Assembly: GCF_004123905.1 (NCBI RefSeq)
Contig: NZ_MZXW01000050.1
Span: 1 to 64,000, forward strand
Reading direction: 5' to 3'
Length of the DNA: 64,000 bases
Source of the DNA: Bradyrhizobium betae
GTDB taxonomy: Bacteria > Pseudomonadota > Alphaproteobacteria > Rhizobiales > Xanthobacteraceae
Shown: in pieces, positions 27,459 through 35,695 of the stretch
Numbering within the stretch: position 1 is the stretch's first letter
Layout: every line of letters starts with the position of its first letter
Made by a program: the position numbers and the translations under genes
The notes under the pieces: generated by a model
What the model saw: only the letters and a program-made list of their open reading frames with translations
What the model was told of the DNA's origin: nothing
Database searches by the model: none

Positions 27459-28802
27459 ATGACCACGAGCGGGATCACCGATACGGTCCTCGCCGAGACA
27501 GGTCCGATGGGCTCCGAGCCAATCCTTTCCCGGAAGATCCGGCTGTGGTGCATTGTTCTCATCGCGATCGGGGCGATTGCGCTCACTGGAATTGCTTGGG
27601 ACCGGTTCGGGCCAGGCGATCGTCCGCCACAGGATAGCGTCAAGCCCATTCATGCATCGAAGCGATTATCAATCGTGCCCGTCGCCTTGACAACCCAGCT
27701 CGACATTCTCGGCAATGTTAGCGCTGGTCGCGGTGTCGTCATCATTGCTCCGTTCGACGGCGTCATCGGTGAGAAAAAGGTGTCGCTTGGGGAAAGCGTG
27801 GCCGCGGGCGACGTCCTGCTTAAGATGGACGATGGCGAGATTCAAGCGCGCCTGCGCGAGGCGCAGTCCGCGCTCCTCAAGGCCGCCATGGCCGAGAACG
27901 ACATTAGTCATTGGGATAATGGTCCCGAAGTTACGCGGGCAAGACGAGCATTGGAGGCCGCCCAAGTCACGCTGACGAACCTTGACCGGAAAGTCATCGA
28001 AACAAAAGGCCTTCTCGATCGGGGCATCGTGTCCAGCGACGAATATGCCTCGCTCGTTCAACAGCGAGACAGCCAAAAGCTTCTCGTAGCCGGGGCGCAA
28101 CAGGATCTTACGGTGGCGGCAGCGCGAGGCGGAGCGGAAGGACGGCGACTTGCTGAGCTGGACCTAGAGGTCGCAAAAGCGAAGTTCGCCGATGTCAAAA
28201 AGCAGGCAGACGGCGCCACATTGCGTACCCCTGCCGCCGGTGTCTTGATGCGACCGGCACCGAGTGGCCTGCCCGGTGCAGCGCCAACGGTGGTCGAGCT
28301 TGGCTCTCGCGTACAGCGAGGACAAGCTCTCTTTACGGTCGCAGACATGGAAAGCCTAGTCGTGGACGGAAAGGTGGACGAAGTCGACGTCAATCACGTC
28401 CGGGTCGGACAACCCGTCAATATAGCCAGCGATGCGTTTCCCGGCGCTCCGCTAAGTGGGCGCGTCATCAGCGTGAGTGCGGAAGCGGATCGGGACGCAT
28501 CTTCCAAGGCGGCCGTGTTCAATGTTCGCGCGGCGATCACTGGCGGCGACGACGCTCGGCGTCGCTCCATTCGTATCGGGATGTCGGCCCGCCTCACGAT
28601 CACCGTTCAAAGCAAGGCAGACGCAATCGTTATACCCCTCGGAGCGGTTCAGCGGAGGTCAACCGGCGATTGGGTGACCGTGGAAGACATGCAAACAGGA
28701 GAAACCGGGGATCGCGAGATCGTTCTTGGCTCGACAACAACGACCGGGGTCGAAGTCCTATCGGGGCTACGAACAGGAGACCGGCTCGTGATCCATCGAT
28801 AG
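27459..28802 (+). CDS. Periplasmic adaptor of the exporter (MacA/HlyD-like)
   Basis: A 447-residue membrane-fusion protein has one membrane segment at about 29-50, a lipoyl half motif (IIAPFDGVIGEKKVSLGESV), a coiled-coil hairpin around 115-245, the second lipoyl half (LRTPAAGVLMRPA) and a beta-barrel followed by a membrane-proximal domain ending VEVLSGLRTGDRLVI. It should join the FtsX permease to the TolC-like channel. The ATG at 27459 gives a short cytoplasmic lead before the membrane segment. It is the last gene of the operon and ends 24 bases from the convergent LuxI gene. Confidence 0.9.
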   Translation: MTTSGITDTVLAETGPMGSEPILSRKIRLWCIVLIAIGAIALTGIAWDRFGPGDRPPQDSVKPIHASKRLSIVPVALTTQLDILGNVSAGRGVVIIAPFDGVIGEKKVSLGESVAAGDVLLKMDDGEIQARLREAQSALLKAAMAENDISHWDNGPEVTRARRALEAAQVTLTNLDRKVIETKGLLDRGIVSSDEYASLVQQRDSQKLLVAGAQQDLTVAAARGGAEGRRLAELDLEVAKAKFADVKKQADGATLRTPAAGVLMRPAPSGLPGAAPTVVELGSRVQRGQALFTVADMESLVVDGKVDEVDVNHVRVGQPVNIASDAFPGAPLSGRVISVSAEADRDASSKAAVFNVRAAITGGDDARRRSIRIGMSARLTITVQSKADAIVIPLGAVQRRSTGDWVTVEDMQTGETGDREIVLGSTTTTGVEVLSGLRTGDRLVIHR

Positions 28803-28826
28803 CTTGGCTCTGCCGGGCGCAGGAGG

Positions 28827-29468
28827 TCAAAGTTCGCCGACGGCGCGGGCCATGTGGGGGACGACGATCGGTCCCCCTAGCGCGTTCATCTGAGCCTTCT
28901 TCATCGACTGCAATGCGATGCGGGAAACGTCCCAGACGCCTACACGAAGATCGCCAGCCTCAGAATGGTTCCGTGCAATTCCACGAGGGCACCATCCGAT
29001 CCGCCGGTAAACGCGGACCATGGGCGCTTCGTAGACGCCGACGATCCTTTCTATTCCGAAGTCCATCGCGAACTGGCAGAGGGTGATTAGCAGCTCGGCT
29101 GAAATCGCAGCCCCGGCGTGAGAGCTATCGCCCGCTCGCGGATGCGTGCAGAAGCGCGTGCATTCCCAGGTCCCCGGACCTTCAAGACCTGACAACTCGC
29201 CGAAATAAGCCGCGAATTCGTTTCGAAGCATGGTCTCTCCCGTGGTCGGAAGAAGCCGTAAGGAGCCGACCACTCTCTCTGCTGCGTCCGTGGCAATAAG
29301 GTAGCGAACGGTCGGTAGGCCGTCGTACCGATCACACTCCATCCCCTGCTCGACTTTCACGTTCCATCCGAGCCTTTCCGAAAACGTCCGGGCGCGTCCT
29401 CGAAACATCTGTCGAAAAAGGGTTTCCTGCTGGAGGCGGTCTGAGTAGGTAAGACTACGGATCATCAT
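28827..29468 (-). CDS. LuxI-family acyl-homoserine-lactone synthase
   Basis: The enzyme makes an AHL signal from S-adenosylmethionine and an acyl donor. Starting at the ATG at 29468 (GAGGG upstream) the 213 residues contain every invariant LuxI residue in register: R25, F29, W35, E44, D46, D49, R71, E102 and R105, within RTFSERLGW, ECDRYDG and WECTRF. A start at 29513 would add 15 residues. It lies about 155 bases after a LuxR stop on the same strand. The acyl chain, and whether the donor is an ACP or a CoA thioester (as in BjaI, RpaI and BraI of related bacteria), cannot be told from sequence. Confidence 0.94.
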   Translation of the reverse strand: MMIRSLTYSDRLQQETLFRQMFRGRARTFSERLGWNVKVEQGMECDRYDGLPTVRYLIATDAAERVVGSLRLLPTTGETMLRNEFAAYFGELSGLEGPGTWECTRFCTHPRAGDSSHAGAAISAELLITLCQFAMDFGIERIVGVYEAPMVRVYRRIGWCPRGIARNHSEAGDLRVGVWDVSRIALQSMKKAQMNALGGPIVVPHMARAVGEL

Positions 29469-29623
29469 TGCCCTCGCAGGCGCAATCTCACGCGCCGTGA
29501 TCGAGGGTCGCAATCTGACGAATGAGAAGCTTGACAGCCGAAGCGACTTCAGCGGGGCCGATAAAATGAAGCAAGCGGAACAACAGCGCGTCCAAAGACG
29601 CAGGCCGCCCGCATCCCTTGATG

Positions 29624-30355
29624 TTAAGCTTGGATGATATCGAGACTAATCGCTTTGGCGATCCCTTGCGTTAAAGTCGCACACTCGAGCTTGGATCGCG
29701 CCCCCTGCAAGTAAAGACGGACTGCCGTCGGCGACAGATGAAGGTCGGCAGCGATCTGCTTGGGAGCAAAACCCCGCGCCGCGAGCTGTAGGGTTTCACG
29801 CTCGCGGGCCGAGAGTTGTCGAGGTAACCCCGGGCCTCGCAACTGCGAAAGACGAACGGCTTGATCATGAACGACATGCGCCACGAGTTGGAAATCCCGC
29901 ATGATGTTCAGCCGCTCGCGTTGCCAATCACGCGAAGCCACGTTGGAGGTGATTGATAGTAGTGCTCTTTCACCGCCTGGTCCCCGCACCGGCAGGGTCA
30001 TTCCATTCTGTCCAACCTCGAACCTTGCAGCCTCCCGAAAGAACGCTTGGGCCTGTAGCGAGTCATGATCAACATCACTCCAATCGAGCGGAAGAAATCC
30101 GCGACGTCCCTGCTGCACAACAGGATCAATCAGGAAGTAGTCACGTGTGGTATAGCGCCGCACCCACTCAGGATCATAAGTTAGAAGCAGTATAGGATTG
30201 CTCTCGCTCGATTGCGGCAGATGGACCGCGTGATAGACAAGATGTGCAAGGCCGTATTCATCGCGTATTTCCCTGATAGATTCCGCGAGCTCGGCCAGAG
30301 TGTTTGAGCGCACTATTTTTTCGTACGTTTCCTCGAACGGAGGGAACATCACCAT
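29624..30355 (-). CDS. LuxR-family quorum-sensing regulator (second receptor)
   Basis: A 243-residue LuxR protein, upstream of and parallel to the LuxI gene, so probably its cognate receptor. W64, Y68, D77, P78, W92 and G118 of the AHL pocket are present (RRGFLPLDW, GQNGMTLPVRG), and a LuxR helix-turn-helix near 181-235 contains LSARERETLQLAARG. ATG at 30349, two codons in, is an equally good start. It is clearly paralogous to the receptor at 23164, with matching length and alignable motifs throughout. CGATTG and CAATCG arms lie 9-35 bases upstream and may be its operator. Confidence 0.93.
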   Translation of the reverse strand: MVMFPPFEETYEKIVRSNTLAELAESIREIRDEYGLAHLVYHAVHLPQSSESNPILLLTYDPEWVRRYTTRDYFLIDPVVQQGRRGFLPLDWSDVDHDSLQAQAFFREAARFEVGQNGMTLPVRGPGGERALLSITSNVASRDWQRERLNIMRDFQLVAHVVHDQAVRLSQLRGPGLPRQLSARERETLQLAARGFAPKQIAADLHLSPTAVRLYLQGARSKLECATLTQGIAKAISLDIIQA

Positions 30356-30848
30356 GCAGTCCTCGATTGCAACTCATGATATAACAATCGTAGGTTAGAA
30401 CGCAAATCAAGGCTATTCCGTTACGCGCATAAGTGCTCTTTTCGAAACTCATACGGTTCCACCGCTTAGATTCGATCCAACTGATTTACACCGTCGTTCA
30501 TACGCGACGGCAACTCGCGCCATTTCAGAGCCCGACCACATTGCGTGCGCCGGCGTCTGAATAAGCGTTTGCGCTCTTAGCGCGACCTGCACGAAGCGCG
30601 TGTCGTGTCAATCTTATAAAACCCAAACTTGTTGCAAGCGGTACATCAGCTCTCAATCAGTACCGTGATTGAGGCCAACATGACCGTCGCAGATTCTCTT
30701 CGCTTCCCGCCGAGTTCGGCCTCCCGATCTATAGCGGCACGCGTCGCAGTCCTGCGCTGCAGCGTGACCATTCATCAGTCTCGCGATCTCGCGAGACGAA
30801 CGAGGCAGGTCGCATGACGCGGCTCTTGCAAAGCCCAGGGAGGTTCTC
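30356..30848. other. 493-base divergent regulatory region
   Basis: No gene is supported. It separates the second LuxR gene (minus) from the secreted-protein gene (plus) and contains a 22-bp inverted repeat at 30652-30673 plus the weaker repeat at 30364-30390. It is AT-richer than its neighbours, fitting promoters. Confidence 0.5.
30652..30673. promoter_or_regulatory. Perfect 22-bp inverted repeat
   Basis: CTCAATCA and TGATTGAG are perfect 8-base arms around GTACCG. The size suits a dimeric regulator such as LuxR. It lies 175 bases before the secreted-protein gene and about 300 bases from the second LuxR gene. There is no T-run, so it is not a terminator. Confidence 0.45.
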
Positions 30849-31283
30849 ATGAAAGCTAAGTTTGGTCTGGTTTGGAAAGCGGTTGCGGGCGTCATCTTTG
30901 CCGGAGTTCTCGCTGTTGCGAGTACGACAGCAGCTTCGGCTCAGGCTACGGCGCGCTACACCAACGTCCTCAATCAATTCGGCGCCACGATCACTCTCGA
31001 CACTTCGAGCTGCACCGGCGGGTCGATCTCGCCGCCGTTCTCGATCAGCTCATCGGGTTCGTCCGGGCAGTTCAACGGGACGACCACGAGTTCCTCCACG
31101 CTCTGCAACGTCAGGTACCAGAGTGGCATTTACGGCTGTCAGTTCCAGATCTCCGCCAGTAGCTCGGGCGGCCTCTTCTCCTCGGCCAACGCCTACAAGG
31201 GCAGCGGCGGGCGTCCGATCTGCGAGGTGGTCAGCGACGGCTCCATCTCGGGCGGCTGGCAGGCGACTTTCAGGATGCGCTAA
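30849..31283 (+). CDS. Small secreted protein of unknown function
   Basis: The 144 residues begin with a clear signal peptide (basic MKAKFGLVWK, a hydrophobic core, cleavage probably after ASA near residue 31). The mature part is rich in Ser, Gly and Thr and has Cys residues in SSCTGGS, TLCNVRY, YGCQFQ and RPICEVV, probably two disulfides. GGAGGTT lies eight bases upstream of the start. No family is recognised. It borders the quorum-sensing locus across a region with a perfect inverted repeat, so it may be signal-controlled. Confidence 0.75.
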   Translation: MKAKFGLVWKAVAGVIFAGVLAVASTTAASAQATARYTNVLNQFGATITLDTSSCTGGSISPPFSISSSGSSGQFNGTTTSSSTLCNVRYQSGIYGCQFQISASSSGGLFSSANAYKGSGGRPICEVVSDGSISGGWQATFRMR

Positions 31284-31302
31284 GACCATCGATAGCGAGA
31301 AA

Positions 31303-31334
31303 AGCGGCGGTCGCATCGGCGGCCGCCGCTGCTT
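31303..31334 (+). terminator. Probable terminator hairpin after secreted-protein gene
   Basis: AGCGGCGG pairs perfectly with CCGCCGCT across a 12-base loop 20 bases after the stop, preceded by AAA and followed by GCTT. The stem is very stable, but the T-run is minimal. Confidence 0.45.
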
Positions 31335-31480
31335 CATGTCGATTGGTCAGCCAAGGACGCCCGCGTCGTTTTAACGCTTTCTTCATCGTTATCGCGATTT
31401 CTATTGTATCTTCGCAGGTTGTCGATCGGCGTTCATACAACTACACTCTCCGGAATAGTGCTGCTTGGAAAGGTCTCGCC

Positions 31481-32167
31481 ATGACGTCGATCGCTGCGAC
31501 GAACAATTCGCCCGCCAATGTTCTAACTTCGCTGCTTGATCCGGCGTCATCGGGCACGGTGACCAGTTCGGCGGTCGTTGATACGCAAGCGCAAACGACG
31601 TCCAGCGATCCAGTGGACGTAGTAGACCTTTCTGACCGCGCCAAGCAAATTCTGGCGCGGGCGAATATCGAACAAGTGGCCGCTGACAAATTGAGTGGGT
31701 TTCTTCAATCGCTGAAGGACCCCGATGGGAAGAGTGCTACTTCTCACGACAGCACGAAAGGACAGGGCTCCCTGTTCGACAAATTGAGGGGGCAGGCGTC
31801 GGGCGCTACGAAGCCCACGACTTGGACCGCAGGATCGAAGGCGGGAGATGCGTCGATTTCCGATGCCGACTTCATCGCGAAATATCGGGATAGCCTTGAG
31901 GGCGCATTGCAGGATTTTCCCGCCGACAAGCGGGCAGCCTTGGAAGCGGCAATCAGCAACGGCACCTTGACGATTCAGAAGGGGTCGGACGTCGAAGGCT
32001 ACAACACCAGGACAACAATTACCTATAATGTCGGTCCGGGCGGCGGCCAGGGTATGTCGACTTCGGGCTACAGGCCTCCGACGGGCGCCACGAAGGAGGC
32101 AATTGCCTCGGGGAATGCGGTCGGCTTTTGGACCGAAGATCGCGGTGATGTCTACATAAGTTGGTAG
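31481..32167 (+). CDS. Hypothetical protein (228 residues)
   Basis: A soluble protein without signal peptide or membrane segment. Its first 70 residues are low-complexity Ser/Thr/Ala-rich sequence followed by VDVVDLSDRAKQILARA, a motif that occurs in several uncharacterised rhizobial proteins. The C-terminal half is Gly-rich (YNVGPGGGQGMS) and ends VGFWTEDRGDVYISW. The ATG at 31481 was chosen because the frame upstream to 31343 has an unrelated hydrophobic composition. It lies alone between the secreted protein and the broken Toprim gene. No function can be given. Confidence 0.6.
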   Translation: MTSIAATNNSPANVLTSLLDPASSGTVTSSAVVDTQAQTTSSDPVDVVDLSDRAKQILARANIEQVAADKLSGFLQSLKDPDGKSATSHDSTKGQGSLFDKLRGQASGATKPTTWTAGSKAGDASISDADFIAKYRDSLEGALQDFPADKRAALEAAISNGTLTIQKGSDVEGYNTRTTITYNVGPGGGQGMSTSGYRPPTGATKEAIASGNAVGFWTEDRGDVYISW

Positions 32168-32460
32168 AAATAAAACTGATCCGCCAGGGATGTTACTCGT
32201 CCTCTATGGTCAGCTTCCGCGCAAAGGGTCCAGTTGCGCCGGCTTTAGAGCAGTCGACGAACCATCGGAAATCGGAGCGGCCGCATGGCGCGTCTTAAGC
32301 GACTCTCCAACGGCAGTTGGACGACGTCTTCGATCGAAGAGCACTTGAGCTACGTGAGAAATTTCGGCGATGCCATCGAGGAAATAAACCATTGCGGCGT
32401 CGACCTGCCGCAGTTCGCTCCCGAAGGTCTAGCATCACTGGAACGCGCGCACGCCTATGT

Positions 32461-33077
32461 CGGGCTGCCCTGGTTGTCACGGAGAGCAGCTCGGACGCCG
32501 TAATTCTTAAGCACGCGCTGAGATTGCTTAAGCCGCACGTTGCCGACTTTTTTTTACCTTCGTTGACATGGAAGAGGGATACCCATTCACGGGCACCGGC
32601 AATCTTTTCAAGTTCGTTCAGGGGCTGATTAGCATCAGCGTGCAGAACAACGTCATTGTGCTCTTCAATAATGACACCGGAGGGCAATTTAACTTTGACC
32701 GGTGTCGGCAGCTCAACGTTCCTGCGAACATGCAAATATTGAAGCTGCCCGATCTAGAAGAGTTTCGAAGCTTTCCAACCATTGGACCTGGGAGATCTCA
32801 GCTTCTCGACATCAATGGGAAGGCCGCCGCCCTTGAATACTATCTTCAACTCGATGAGGGCGCGTGCGCCAGGTGGACGAGCTACAATTCTGCGCTCAAA
32901 GCTTATCAGGGAGCTTTGATGAACAGGGATGCCTACAAGAACGCGTTTCTGGCACAGCAAGGGCGTGTTGACGAATACGACTATAGAAAAATCGAGATCG
33001 TCCTGGAGATGCCGATCCTGTCTTGCGTCACAATGAAGGAATCCGCAGCTGAAGCCGAGCTTAAGCGACAACCCTAG
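32461..33077 (+). pseudogene. HEPN/Toprim-associated protein, C-terminal remnant with frameshift
   Basis: In one frame ALVVTESSSDAVILKHALRL precedes LLKPHVADFF. After a run of eight T at 32548-32555 the homology continues in another frame with TFVDMEEGYPFTGTGN, VIVLFNNDTGGQ, LPDLEEFRSFPTIGPG and LDINGKAAALEYYL. These match the Toprim half of HEPN/Toprim-associated proteins, a group found near nucleic-acid-targeting defence functions. A run of six or nine T would keep the frame. The N-terminal half is missing or too diverged upstream (an unrelated frame at 32285-32503 leads in). Inactive as it stands. Confidence 0.65.
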
Positions 33078-33255
33078 CTGAATATTGGCTAAGTCTGAAA
33101 GATGCGGGGAGACCTAGGCCGCCTCGTCTCTCCGATCGATTTCTTGAAACACGCCGGGCTGGTTACGGCGGTTTGAACAAATCCAAGCCCTGCCGCTCCT
33201 TTGGCTGGAAATCTCTGAAAACGCGAAGCCTTCCGCGCGCCCCACAAGCCCACGT

Positions 33256-33555
33256 TTGCCAGGCGACCTCGATGACTTGCCGAATGAGTTCTGGCACGCT
33301 CATATTCTACACGGCATTGCTATCGTCTTATGCGACGTGCCGAAGCGAGATGCATCTGAGCTGACTATTAGTCTCGTTTATATTGCCCCGGTTTTGCGCG
33401 GTGGGCCTGCCTTTTGGCGCGAAGTCGAGGTTAATCTCTTAACGTTTGCAAACCAGCCCGACATGGACGAGGCCAGGAAAAAGAAGGTCGTCGAGGCGCT
33501 TCGCAAGCTCTCCAAAAAATACCAACCATTCATCGAGGCGTTGACGGAAAAATAG
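33256..33555 (+). CDS. Possible small protein (99 residues)
   Basis: The frame has protein-like character: LPNEFWHAHILHGIAIVLCD early on and a charged C-terminal helix, EARKKKVVEALRKLSKKYQ. The only start in frame is TTG without a good ribosome site, so it may be the tail of a longer broken gene. It lies just after the Toprim remnant on the same strand and could have been its partner. No family is recognised. Confidence 0.35.
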   Translation: MPGDLDDLPNEFWHAHILHGIAIVLCDVPKRDASELTISLVYIAPVLRGGPAFWREVEVNLLTFANQPDMDEARKKKVVEALRKLSKKYQPFIEALTEK

Positions 33556-33642
33556 CGCGGAAGCCGCTATGCGTGTACGAAGGGCCCGCAGCAGGGGCTG
33601 GAACGGCAATTTCGAGTTCACTGCGGGAATTGCCTACAGAGC

Positions 33643-34356
33643 CTACGCAACGACGACCGTCGCACCGGTTGTCACGTGGCCGGGGATCACGACGTCGCAA
33701 TAGATCCCGAAATCACGACCGTGACGCTGGACCACTCTGCGCAGGATTTCGACGTCGACCGGCAAGCGATCCTGCTCGATCGTGATGAAGCCACAGCGTC
33801 CGCAAGGCCTCGTGCCCCGCAACACGACGTCTCCGATCCTGATCTCCCGGCCGATCCAGTCTTTTTCAGGCATCGCGTCGTCCTCATCTTGCCAGTCGAC
33901 AAGAATGTTCGGACGAAAGCGGCGCGTGTCGATGACGCTGTCGGGCAATTCTCGGCTAAGGCTGCGCAGTGCAGCCGTGGTCAAGAGGTGGATCGGAGCG
34001 TGCTCGTAGCGAGGGCGGAAACCGCCGGACCCGACGGGGTCGAACGGCGTCAGCATCGGCTTGAAGCCGAAGATCGTCGACAGGGCTTCCCGCATAGAGG
34101 CGTCCTCCGGTCCAGCCCAACTCCTGCCATCGACCGAGACGGCGACGCCGCCATCAGCGATCCTGGCATGTGCGCGCGGCACGCCGATAAAGTGCTTTTC
34201 CCGCCCAGGGGAGGCGATGCGGCCGGTTGCTTCATCGAGCACTCCCCAGATCCGGTCGCCGGCAATGCCGCCTGCCTCGACGCGAGCCACGGTGAGCTGT
34301 TCGCCTGCCATGGAGCTCACCGGATAGCGCCAGAGTTCTGCGACCTGACCCATCAT
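33643..34356 (-). CDS. MOSC domain-containing protein
   Basis: A 237-residue protein with an N-terminal MOSC beta-barrel part (VAELWRYPVSSMAGEQL, GGIAGDRIWGVLD) and the catalytic MOSC domain containing RRFRPNILVDW and RPCGRCGFITIEQ. The conserved Cys in RPCGRC is the sulfur-carrying residue of the MOSC fold, which takes part in molybdenum-cofactor sulfuration or oxime/amidoxime reduction. The ATG at 34356, after AGAGGG, is preferred to an upstream start at 34413 that lacks homology. The gene follows the GNAT gene by about 60 bases on the same strand. Confidence 0.9.
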   Translation of the reverse strand: MMGQVAELWRYPVSSMAGEQLTVARVEAGGIAGDRIWGVLDEATGRIASPGREKHFIGVPRAHARIADGGVAVSVDGRSWAGPEDASMREALSTIFGFKPMLTPFDPVGSGGFRPRYEHAPIHLLTTAALRSLSRELPDSVIDTRRFRPNILVDWQDEDDAMPEKDWIGREIRIGDVVLRGTRPCGRCGFITIEQDRLPVDVEILRRVVQRHGRDFGIYCDVVIPGHVTTGATVVVA

Positions 34357-34417
34357 AGGCCCTCTAGCCTCTGGGGAACGCTCATCAGCCTCTTCTCTTG
34401 GATTGGTCCACATCGCT

Positions 34418-35296
34418 TCAACTCAGCGCATGGCCGGCCAACCCGTAGACCCACGGTTCGTCATCTTCCCGGTTCAAGAATCGCTTTCCCTTGGACATGG
34501 TCGCGACGGTGTCGTTCATCCCGAGGCGGCTCTGCTGGAGAAAGTCAGCAAACAGACCCGTCTGCTCCCGCGTATCCACACGGGCGAACTGTCCGGTGAG
34601 AGCCTTGAGATGCACGGCCGTGAGATGGATCGCGTCGCGATCATTGCTGGCCACGATGGGACCAATCACGCGACCACGCCCGAACTCGCGATTCATGGAG
34701 TAGCCGACGATTTCGCCGCGGCGCCTTAGGGTGCAGATTGAAGCATTCTCAGCAAGCAGAGCAAGCAGCCTGTGCCGGTTTATTCCAATCGCGCGCTCAT
34801 CGAGTGCTGCAATCTCCTCGAGATCTTCTGCCGACGATGGCCTCAATTCACCGTCCAGAACTGGCAGTGCGGGATTGGTCGCTACGACCTCTCCTTGCCA
34901 CTGAAACGCGGTCGCTTCCTTCGTGAAGCCTAGTGAAAGATAAAGATGATACGCTGCATCGGTCGAGTTCAGGGCCAAATTCCGATCGCCACAGCGCTCA
35001 AAGACCTGTTCCATAAGCCATCGCCCCGTGCCTTGTGCCTGGGTGCGGGGCGATGTGATCACCAAGCCGATGGTCGCGAATTCGCGGCCCTGTGGGAACC
35101 ACATCGCGCTGCCGAAGACGCGTCCTATGCCATCAACGGCCACGATGCCATGACCTGCGCGGCGCAGAAAATCCCAATCCTTAGGTCGATGCGGCCAGCC
35201 AACCCCAGTGGAGAGCGCGTGGAGCAGCTTCACATCAACTTGGTTGATGTCCCTCGCGGCCAGTTCGAAGGACTTCACGCGTACCGTTCGTCCCAT
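34418..35296 (-). CDS. Two-domain GNAT acetyltransferase
   Basis: A 292-residue protein with two GNAT folds. In the first, ITSPRTQAQGTGRWLMEQVF is the acetyl-CoA-binding motif and LALNSTDAAYHLYLSLGF the following strand-helix. The second, more divergent domain runs from about residue 150 and includes LDERAIGINRHRLLALL. A protein of the same architecture is encoded at 50576-51463, again at the edge of a catabolic cluster. The substrate is unknown; an amino compound handled by the cluster is a reasonable guess. Confidence 0.88.
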   Translation of the reverse strand: MGRTVRVKSFELAARDINQVDVKLLHALSTGVGWPHRPKDWDFLRRAGHGIVAVDGIGRVFGSAMWFPQGREFATIGLVITSPRTQAQGTGRWLMEQVFERCGDRNLALNSTDAAYHLYLSLGFTKEATAFQWQGEVVATNPALPVLDGELRPSSAEDLEEIAALDERAIGINRHRLLALLAENASICTLRRRGEIVGYSMNREFGRGRVIGPIVASNDRDAIHLTAVHLKALTGQFARVDTREQTGLFADFLQQSRLGMNDTVATMSKGKRFLNREDDEPWVYGLAGHALS

Positions 35297-35695
35297 TCAG
35301 GTCATCCGTTCCGTTGCGGGACGCCAAAGCCTACGGCATATCGTTCCGTCGACCTTCTGCTGCGTGACCGCACAAGCCCTGTTTTGCAGCAGCGTAGCGC
35401 GGAAAGCCAGCAGGTTTCGCCTGTTTCGTGGTCGGTATTCGGAATGTTCCGCCTATAGCGCAACTGAATTCAGCAGGGAAAGCTCCGGCTTGCGGTTAGC
35501 CTTGGGGATATCCGGGATAGCACAGGCTGGTGAATGCAGTGAACGCTGAAGAATGTCTTGCAAGCCTCGCCGCATTTCCAACCCCCAGGGGAATGCCAAA
35601 CTGCGCCGTGATCGGTCGGGTGCGCAACTCTTGTCAGGCTGGCGGAGGGGCTCAGTGCCCGGCCTCTCGGGCGAGGACTTGAAAGGCATACGTTG
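35297..35695. other. 399-base divergent intergenic region
   Basis: No gene is supported. It lies between the GNAT gene (minus) and the hydroxyacid dehydrogenase operon (plus) and should contain promoters for both. No convincing operator was found. Confidence 0.45.

Noticed and set aside
29488..29500. TCACG-CGC-CGTGA palindrome upstream of LuxI as a lux box
   Set aside because: Only 13 bp and lying 20 bases before the start; too short for a lux box and expected by chance in GC-rich DNA.
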